Source of the DNA: Flavobacterium psychrophilum
Lineage (GTDB): Bacteria > Bacteroidota > Bacteroidia > Flavobacteriales > Flavobacteriaceae
Length of the DNA stretch: 27,861 nucleotides
Assembly (NCBI GenBank): GCA_945866505.1
Contig: CAMBHH010000016.1
Coordinates: 1 to 27,861 of the forward strand
Direction of reading: 5' to 3'
The notes beneath the pieces were generated by a model that was given only the letters and a program-made list of their open reading frames with translations, was not told the DNA's origin and made no database searches. Position 1 is the first letter of the stretch. The number at the start of each line of letters is the position of its first letter. Of this stretch, positions 23,901 through 27,861 are shown in pieces. A program made the position numbers and the translations under genes.

Positions 23901-23933
23901 AGGAGATAGCGTAGTTCCTCGCAATGACAATGG
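23901..23933. repeat. Possible remnant of a dispersed repeat at the recQ-fmt junction
   Basis: The 24-bp recQ-fmt spacer and first fmt codons read as AGGAG, then GTAGTTCCTCGCAATGACA. The latter part resembles the end of a repeat seen in many bacterial genomes that ends in TTCCTCGCAATGACA. The likeness is from memory and only one arm is present. If real, the repeat supplies the upstream ATG of fmt. Confidence 0.3.
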
Positions 23934-24877
23934 AAAAATTACGAATCGTATTTATGGGGACGCCAGAATTTGCAGTTGGTATTTTGGACACCATAATCAA
24001 GAACAACTATACTATAGTAGGCGTTATTACCGCAGCCGATAAGCCCGCAGGTCGTGGACAAAAAATAAAATATTCGGCTGTAAAAGAATATGCTTTGGCT
24101 AACAATCTTGCTTTATTGCAACCCACAAATCTGAAAGACCAAAGCTTTTTAGAGGAGTTAAAATCCTTGAATGCTAATTTGCAAATCGTGGTTGCCTTTA
24201 GAATGTTGCCCGAAGTGGTTTGGAACTTGCCAAAACTGGGTACTTTCAACCTACATGCGTCCCTATTACCCAATTATCGTGGAGCCGCGCCAATAAACTG
24301 GGCAATAATAAATGGTGATACAAAAACTGGAGTAACTACTTTCTTTATTGATGATAAAATAGATACAGGGGCGATGATTCTTAGTTCGGAAATTGACATT
24401 ACGCCAAATGAAAATGCTGGTCAGTTACACGACAGACTAATGCAATTGGGAAGCGCAACTGTTATTGAGACTTTGGCATTGATTGAAAAGAAAAATGTTA
24501 CTACAACCATCCAAAAAGAGAATCTCGACATAAAAACAGCCTACAAGTTAAATAAAGAGAATTGCAAAATCGATTGGACAAAATCAGCGATTGAAATTTA
24601 TAATTTAATTCGAGGTTTGAGTCCGTATCCATCGGCTTGGTGTTTTATTAGTGACAAAAACGAAGAGTGGAATGTGAAAATTTACGAAGCAAATATATTA
24701 CTCGAGCATCATAACGATGCCATAGGGAACTTAATTTGTTCTAAAAAAGAAATCAAAATCGCAGTGAAAGATGGCTATATTGATTTGATTAGCATACAAT
24801 TTCCTGGAAAAAAGAAGATGAATGTAGGAGAATTATTAAATGGAATGGCTTTTTCTGAAACTGCAAAGGCCTATTAA
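23930..24877 (+). CDS. fmt: Methionyl-tRNA formyltransferase
   Basis: The protein (315 residues from 23930) formylates initiator Met-tRNA with 10-formyl-THF. Catalytic residues are at Asn107, His109 (in NLHASLLP) and Asp145 (in Lys-Ile-Asp-Thr-Gly-Ala), one off E. coli Asn106, His108 and Asp144, and the C-terminal OB-like domain follows from about 205. I chose ATG at 23930, giving the family-typical Met-Glu-Lys-Leu-Arg-Ile-Val-Phe-Met-Gly start; an in-frame ATG at 23924 adds Met-Thr and lies in a possible repeat remnant. The gene starts 30 bp after the recQ stop on the same strand and is probably cotranscribed with it. Confidence 0.95.
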   Translation: MEKLRIVFMGTPEFAVGILDTIIKNNYTIVGVITAADKPAGRGQKIKYSAVKEYALANNLALLQPTNLKDQSFLEELKSLNANLQIVVAFRMLPEVVWNLPKLGTFNLHASLLPNYRGAAPINWAIINGDTKTGVTTFFIDDKIDTGAMILSSEIDITPNENAGQLHDRLMQLGSATVIETLALIEKKNVTTTIQKENLDIKTAYKLNKENCKIDWTKSAIEIYNLIRGLSPYPSAWCFISDKNEEWNVKIYEANILLEHHNDAIGNLICSKKEIKIAVKDGYIDLISIQFPGKKKMNVGELLNGMAFSETAKAY

Positions 24878-24982
24878 GACCAATAAAACGGGTGTTTTTC
24901 GCTAATTTAAGAAGGTTTTACATTGGTTTATGAACAAATAAAACAAGTTATCAACAAAACAAGCTGAAATTAATCAAAACAC

Positions 24983-25012
24983 TTGCGCGGAAACATATTC
25001 CTATTAATTTTG
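24983..25012 (+). promoter_or_regulatory. Promoter of the HU gene
   Basis: TTG at 24983-24985 and TAATTTTG at 25005-25012 are 19 bp apart, an exact Bacteroidota sigma-A match. The transcript would have a leader of about 40-45 nt, very A/T-rich, before the HU start. Confidence 0.8.
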
Positions 25013-25060
25013 TTATTATAAACAAATTTTTTTTTAACTAATATTTAATAAATAAACATT

Positions 25061-25333
25061 ATGAACAAATCAGAATTAATCGATGCTATCGCTGCTGACG
25101 CAGGAATTACAAAAGCTGCTGCAAAACTAGCTTTAGAATCATTTTTAGGAAACGTAGGTAGCACCTTGAAAAAAGGTGGTAGAGTATCTTTAGTAGGTTT
25201 CGGATCATGGTCAGTTTCTGCTAGAGCTGCAAGAGATGGTAGAAACCCACAAACTGGAAATACTATACAAATTGCTGCAAAAAATGTAGTGAAATTTAAA
25301 GCTGGAGCTGAATTAGAAGGAGCTGTTAACTAA
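25061..25333 (+). CDS. HU-family DNA-binding protein
   Basis: The 90-residue protein is a full-length HU/IHF-family histone-like protein. It has the N-terminal helix pair with Met-Asn-Lys-Ser-Glu-Leu-Ile, the signature GFGSW at 46-50, and the DNA-intercalating arm with Arg61-Asn62-Pro63 in the Asp-Gly-Arg-Asn-Pro-Gln-Thr-Gly segment. HU dimers bend DNA and compact the nucleoid. It has a strong promoter and an efficient terminator, so it is a highly expressed single gene. HU rather than IHF is the better call because there is no IHF-type C-terminal extension or partner gene, though the sequence alone cannot fully separate them. Confidence 0.95.
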   Translation: MNKSELIDAIAADAGITKAAAKLALESFLGNVGSTLKKGGRVSLVGFGSWSVSARAARDGRNPQTGNTIQIAAKNVVKFKAGAELEGAVN

Positions 25334-25357
25334 ATTCATGCTTTCACTAATATAATT

Positions 25358-25383
25358 AAAACCTTCCACTGGAAGGTTTTTTT
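25358..25383 (+). terminator. Terminator after the HU gene
   Basis: AAAACCTTCC at 25358-25367 pairs with GGAAGGTTTT at 25371-25380 across a 3-nt loop, and the T-run continues to 25383. A textbook intrinsic terminator. Confidence 0.95.
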
Positions 25384-25398
25384 GTACATTATATTGTT

Positions 25399-25406
25399 TA
25401 TATTTG
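25399..25406 (+). promoter_or_regulatory. -7 promoter element of the yqgE gene
   Basis: TATATTTG is an exact TAnnTTTG match 37 bp before the ATG at 25444. The only TTG nearby upstream is 14 bp away, too close, so the -33 part is weak. Confidence 0.45.
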
Positions 25407-25443
25407 TTTGTGCTCAATTTATAATATAGTAACAATACGGCTT

Positions 25444-26004
25444 ATGATTTCAGAAAAATTAAAAAAAGGAAAGCTACTTATTGCAGAGCCTTCAATAATT
25501 GGAGATTTGTCTTTCAATAGGTCAGTTATTTTATTGGCAGATCATAATAAGAAAGGTTCGGTAGGTTTTATTATGAACAAGCCCTTAAAGTACACTATAA
25601 ATGACTTGGTGCCAGACATAAAAGCCACTTTCAAGATATACAATGGTGGTCCAGTTGAGCAGGACAATCTCTATTTCATACATAATGTACCTCATCTAAT
25701 TCCTAACAGTTTAGAAATATCTAATGGTATCTATTGGGGAGGTGAATATGAAATCACAAAAGAGCTCATAAACGATGGCAAGATAAACAAGAATAATATT
25801 CGCTTCTTTTTAGGTTACACTGGCTGGGATCAACACCAACTAGAAAGTGAAATGGCTGAAAGTTCTTGGATCATAACCCAAAATAATTATCAAAACAAAA
25901 TTATTGGAAAATCGGCCGCTGATTTTTGGAAAAAACAAATAATGGAGTTGGGCGGAGAATATCTTATTTGGGTCAATGCTCCTGAAAACCCAACCTTCAA
26001 CTGA
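25444..26004 (+). CDS. YqgE/AlgH-family protein
   Basis: The 186-residue protein matches the YqgE/AlgH (UPF0301) family: Gly-Lys-Leu-Leu-Ile-Ala-Glu-Pro near 9-16, Phe-Asn-Arg-Ser-Val-Ile-Leu-Leu near 25-32, Gly-Phe-Ile-Met-Asn-Lys-Pro near 41-47, a Gly-Gly-Pro-Val near 69-72 and a Gly-Tyr-x-Gly-Trp near 130-134. The biochemical role is not established; AlgH affects alginate regulation in Pseudomonas. I chose ATG at 25444 because the family begins right there; the frame extends upstream to TTG at 25408, adding 12 residues without family likeness. Its stop abuts that of the convergent aminotransferase gene with no gap. Confidence 0.92.
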   Translation: MISEKLKKGKLLIAEPSIIGDLSFNRSVILLADHNKKGSVGFIMNKPLKYTINDLVPDIKATFKIYNGGPVEQDNLYFIHNVPHLIPNSLEISNGIYWGGEYEITKELINDGKINKNNIRFFLGYTGWDQHQLESEMAESSWIITQNNYQNKIIGKSAADFWKKQIMELGGEYLIWVNAPENPTFN

Positions 26005-26838
26005 TTATGCTATAGCATCATTTAATTTTATCAGCAATAACTGCGAAAAATCTGTTGTATATTCTTTTTTGCGATATTTTGTAATCGGTTGAATTCCTTT
26101 AATCACATTCGTAATAAACAATTCGTCAGCTTTTTGCAGGTCAAATGGCGAAATTGCTTCTTCAACTACTTCTAGATTTTCAATAGTTTTTGCTAAACTT
26201 AAAATTTGTTTTCTCATAACACCATTCAAACAACCTTCTGAAACTGGCGGCGTAATTAGCCTGTTCCCTTTGAGCATAAATAAATTTCCTTGCATTGCTT
26301 CGATAACATTTTTGCTATCATTTAATAATAGACAATTATCCAAACCATTTTCTGAAGCATAAATACTTGCCGTAATATTTAACAATTTATTTGTGGTTTT
26401 TATTGAAGAAAGTAACTGTTTAGCCACATAAAAATCAGTATATAAATCTACAACATATTCTTTATGAACAATTGAATACACGCTGTTTCCAAGACTTTCT
26501 GTAGCAATCAAAAAAGAAACGGTATTGCTTTGAGGCAAGTAATAGCCACCATCAGTACGATACACAGTAATTCTGGCACGAGCGGAATTTTGTAGTTTAT
26601 TGGCTTTAGCTAAAGTAAGAATTTGTTCTTCCAGATATTCCATTGTAAAATTCATTGGAATTTCCATTCGCACAATTCGCATAGAAGACATCAATCTAAA
26701 ATAGTGATCCTCTAAAAAAAGAATTTTGGAATTCAGCACCTTAACCGTTTCAAAAACTGCATCGCCGTATAAAAACCCACGATTATCAATCAATAAATTA
26801 GTATCTGACGATGTAATAGCTCCATTAAAATTTATCAT
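26005..26838 (-). CDS. Class IV aminotransferase / aminodeoxychorismate lyase family
   Basis: The 277-residue protein is a fold-type IV PLP enzyme. The catalytic lysine is Lys147 in Ser-Ile-Lys-Thr-Thr-Asn, and Glu180 in Val-Ile-Glu-Ala-Met-Gln-Gly-Asn-Leu-Phe matches the cofactor-ring glutamate of the family. A Gly-Asp-Ala-Val-Phe-Glu-Thr segment at 25-31 is the usual N-terminal mark. The family holds 4-amino-4-deoxychorismate lyase (PabC, folate synthesis), D-amino-acid and branched-chain aminotransferases. The short length and Thr31 after Phe-Glu favour a PabC-like role, but the substrate is not fixed. It shares no folate neighbours here. Confidence 0.88.
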   Translation of the reverse strand: MINFNGAITSSDTNLLIDNRGFLYGDAVFETVKVLNSKILFLEDHYFRLMSSMRIVRMEIPMNFTMEYLEEQILTLAKANKLQNSARARITVYRTDGGYYLPQSNTVSFLIATESLGNSVYSIVHKEYVVDLYTDFYVAKQLLSSIKTTNKLLNITASIYASENGLDNCLLLNDSKNVIEAMQGNLFMLKGNRLITPPVSEGCLNGVMRKQILSLAKTIENLEVVEEAISPFDLQKADELFITNVIKGIQPITKYRKKEYTTDFSQLLLIKLNDAIA

Positions 26839-26844
26839 AATATC

Positions 26845-26871
26845 AAAAAAAAGTCCCGATTGTATCAGGAC
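26845..26871 (-). terminator. Terminator after the START-like gene
   Basis: On the minus strand GTCC/GGAC and GAT/ATC form a hairpin with one C-A mismatch (26853-26871), followed by a run of eight T. This would end transcripts of the START-like gene before the aminotransferase gene. Confidence 0.7.
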
Positions 26872-26898
26872 AAATATAAACTATAAATAATACTATTG

Positions 26899-27291
26899 CT
26901 ATACCGAACCTATGACGTGCTTAAGATCTGAAATTTGATTTTCCCACAAAAGTTTAGCTTCGTCAATTTCCTCGGATTCTGCAAAATCAATAACCATCAA
27001 AGAAACGTCTTTGGTAATTTCATCTACTATAATATGCAGTTCAAAATAGAATTCAGTATCCTTATTGTTGTCATCAACCCACTTAAATCTCACTTTTTCA
27101 CCTGATTTTTTGGAGCAAAGCCTCGCTTTCTCTTCGGAATCATTCCAAATGAAGGTAAAAAACTCTCCTCGAGAATTGACATTGTCTGCAAACCACTCTG
27201 ACAAACCTGATGGCGTTGAAATGTATTGGTACAACAGTTGGGGTGATGAGTTAATTGGAAATTCTATTTCGTATCGTATTTTTGAATCCAT
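26899..27291 (-). CDS. START-like (SRPBCC fold) protein
   Basis: The 130-residue protein matches the START-like domain family of Bacteroidota, related to AHSA1/SRPBCC lipid- or ligand-binding folds. Marks are the first strand Tyr-Glu-Ile-Glu-Phe-Pro-Ile near 7-13, Leu-Leu-Tyr-Gln-Tyr-Ile-Ser-Thr-Pro-Ser-Gly-Leu-Ser-Glu-Trp-Phe-Ala at 19-35, and a long C-terminal helix. There is no signal peptide, so it is cytoplasmic. Ligand and role are unknown. It starts about 155 bp from the tRNA gene, which is divergent, and has its own terminator before the aminotransferase gene. Confidence 0.85.
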   Translation of the reverse strand: MDSKIRYEIEFPINSSPQLLYQYISTPSGLSEWFADNVNSRGEFFTFIWNDSEEKARLCSKKSGEKVRFKWVDDNNKDTEFYFELHIIVDEITKDVSLMVIDFAESEEIDEAKLLWENQISDLKHVIGSV

Positions 27292-27379
27292 TGGGCACTA
27301 TTAATTTTTGGGAAATTTATAGAATATAAAGCCAATAAAAAAGCTTTTTTTAAAATAATTTTTTTTATCAGATTTATGC

Positions 27380-27409
27380 TTGTAAGCTTTAATTTAATTT
27401 TTATATTTG
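27380..27409 (+). promoter_or_regulatory. Promoter of the tRNA gene
   Basis: TTG at 27380-27382 and TATATTTG at 27402-27409 are 19 bp apart, an exact match to the Bacteroidota pattern. Long A and T tracts lie just upstream (27336-27367) and could act as an UP element. The mature tRNA begins 37 bp after the -7 element, implying a leader of about 30 nt removed by RNase P. Confidence 0.8.
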
Positions 27410-27445
27410 CACCCGCATTGAAAGATGGGTTACACATAAAATTAT

Positions 27446-27519
27446 GGCGAGATAGCTCAGTCGGTTAGAGCGCAGGATTCATAACCCTGAGGTCCCGAGT
27501 TCAAATCTCGGTCTCGCTA
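27446..27519 (+). tRNA. tRNA with anticodon CAT, probably elongator tRNA-Met
   Basis: The cloverleaf is complete: acceptor GGCGAGA/TCTCGCT (first pair G-U), D-arm GCTC/GAGC, anticodon arm CAGGA-TTCATAA-CCCTG, 5-nt variable loop, T-arm CCGAG-TTCAAAT-CTCGG, and discriminator A at 27519. CCA is not encoded. The anticodon is C34-A35-T36. The initiator features (unpaired 1-72 and three G-C pairs in the anticodon stem) are absent, so elongator Met is favoured; a tRNA-Ile read through lysidine is also possible. The top pair of the anticodon stem, A31-C39, is mismatched. Confidence 0.93.
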
Positions 27520-27521
27520 CA

Positions 27522-27556
27522 AAAAAAGGACTTACGGTTTTCGTAAGTCCTTTTTT
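27522..27556 (+). terminator. Terminator of the tRNA transcript
   Basis: A perfect 15-bp stem (27522-27536 with 27542-27556) with a 5-nt loop and a T-rich 3' arm. It starts 2 bp after the tRNA 3' end, so the tRNA is a single-gene transcript. Confidence 0.95.
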
Positions 27557-27819
27557 GTTTTAATGAAATTGTTTGGTTTGTCTTTTAGAGATGTTAATAA
27601 TCCCCTTAACAAGTGCAAATTGTGGTAATCAAAAAACTCTTTTTTATGCTATTTTAAAATTAGTTCCTTACTATCTATCCTTTGGTTATCAAGAATCCAA
27701 AACAAGTATAACACATATTTTTATACTTATAAACGTACAAATAAAAAAAATGTATGTATTTCATCGATTATATAGGTACTTTATCTATATTTTATTTTGT
27801 TGGTTAGAATAAATTTTAT

Positions 27820-27861
27820 ATGTTTGACAAAGAAAATGCAACCAAAGTGTATATAAAAGAT
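27820..27861 (+). CDS. Possible start of a gene running off the window
   Basis: An ATG at 27820 opens a frame of 14 codons (Met-Phe-Asp-Lys-Glu-Asn-Ala...) to the window edge. Hydrophilic, no family recognisable at this length. The 263 bp before it (27557-27819) show no gene I can support. The frame may be chance. Confidence 0.3.
   Translation, partial: MFDKENATKVYIKD

Noticed and set aside
24948..24956. DnaA-box-like TTATCAACA upstream of the HU gene
   Set aside because: A single site with one mismatch to TTATCCACA in A/T-rich DNA, with no cluster, no dnaA and no AT-rich unwinding repeat beside it, so no origin is called.
26007..26018. Short palindrome around ATGCTATAGCAT at the yqgE-aminotransferase junction
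   Set aside because: Only 12 bp, inside the aminotransferase coding end, without a T-run. A terminator or operator cannot be supported.
27573..27812. Open frame of 79 codons after the tRNA terminator
   Set aside because: Composition is that of random A/T-rich DNA, with no family likeness, promoter or neighbour support.

Overview
The window is a gene-dense, A+T-rich stretch of a Flavobacteriaceae chromosome, most likely Flavobacterium or a close relative (phylum Bacteroidota). The evidence is the Bacteroidota promoter pattern (a TTG near -33 and TAnnTTTG near -7, 19 nt apart at three loci), a type IX secretion sorting domain, a TonB-dependent receptor with a carboxypeptidase-regulatory-like domain, the lineage families DUF5686, DUF4290 and START-like, and a 6S-like RNA downstream of zapA. 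Most genes are chromosomal housekeeping genes.

Layout. Positions 1-5104 hold the tail of a family 2 glycosyltransferase, a small ORF6N-domain gene surrounded by DNA palindromes, a phospho-sugar mutase, an MsbA-type ABC exporter and a DUF2971 protein. A gene-poor stretch of about 590 bp follows, then a small secreted T9SS cargo protein. On the minus strand an M23 peptidase gene and a TonB-dependent receptor gene form an apparent operon. Divergent from them lies a cell-division and RNA-metabolism block: a coiled-coil protein, zapA, a 6S-like RNA and rny, convergent with xerD. Next come an outer-membrane barrel protein, aroQ and a DUF5686 protein on plus, then a minus-strand block of DUF493, DUF4290, murA and a CDF metal transporter. 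The right end carries an AAA ATPase, recQ, fmt, an HU gene and yqgE on plus, a class IV aminotransferase and a START-like protein on minus, and a tRNA with anticodon CAT that has its own promoter and terminator.

How the genes relate. Envelope functions dominate: MurA (peptidoglycan precursor), M23 peptidase (peptidoglycan hydrolysis), ZapA and its coiled-coil partner (Z-ring), MsbA-like exporter (lipid or polysaccharide export), TonB receptor, porin-like barrel, DUF5686 protein and T9SS cargo. XerD, RecQ and HU act on DNA; RNase Y, the 6S-like RNA, Fmt and the tRNA act in RNA metabolism and translation.

Most unusual signal. The ORF6N gene contains a perfect 27-bp palindrome inside the codons for its Leu-Arg-Ser-Gln-Ile-Val-Thr-Ser motif. 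Two imperfect palindromes of the same design lie just upstream, one overlapping the candidate promoter, and both would translate to variants of the same peptide. Other points of note are a MurA with Asp at the fosfomycin-target Cys position, heptamer repeats at two intergenic sites, and a RecQ whose zinc cysteines lie near the C-terminus. I did not find a convincing multi-gene novel system.
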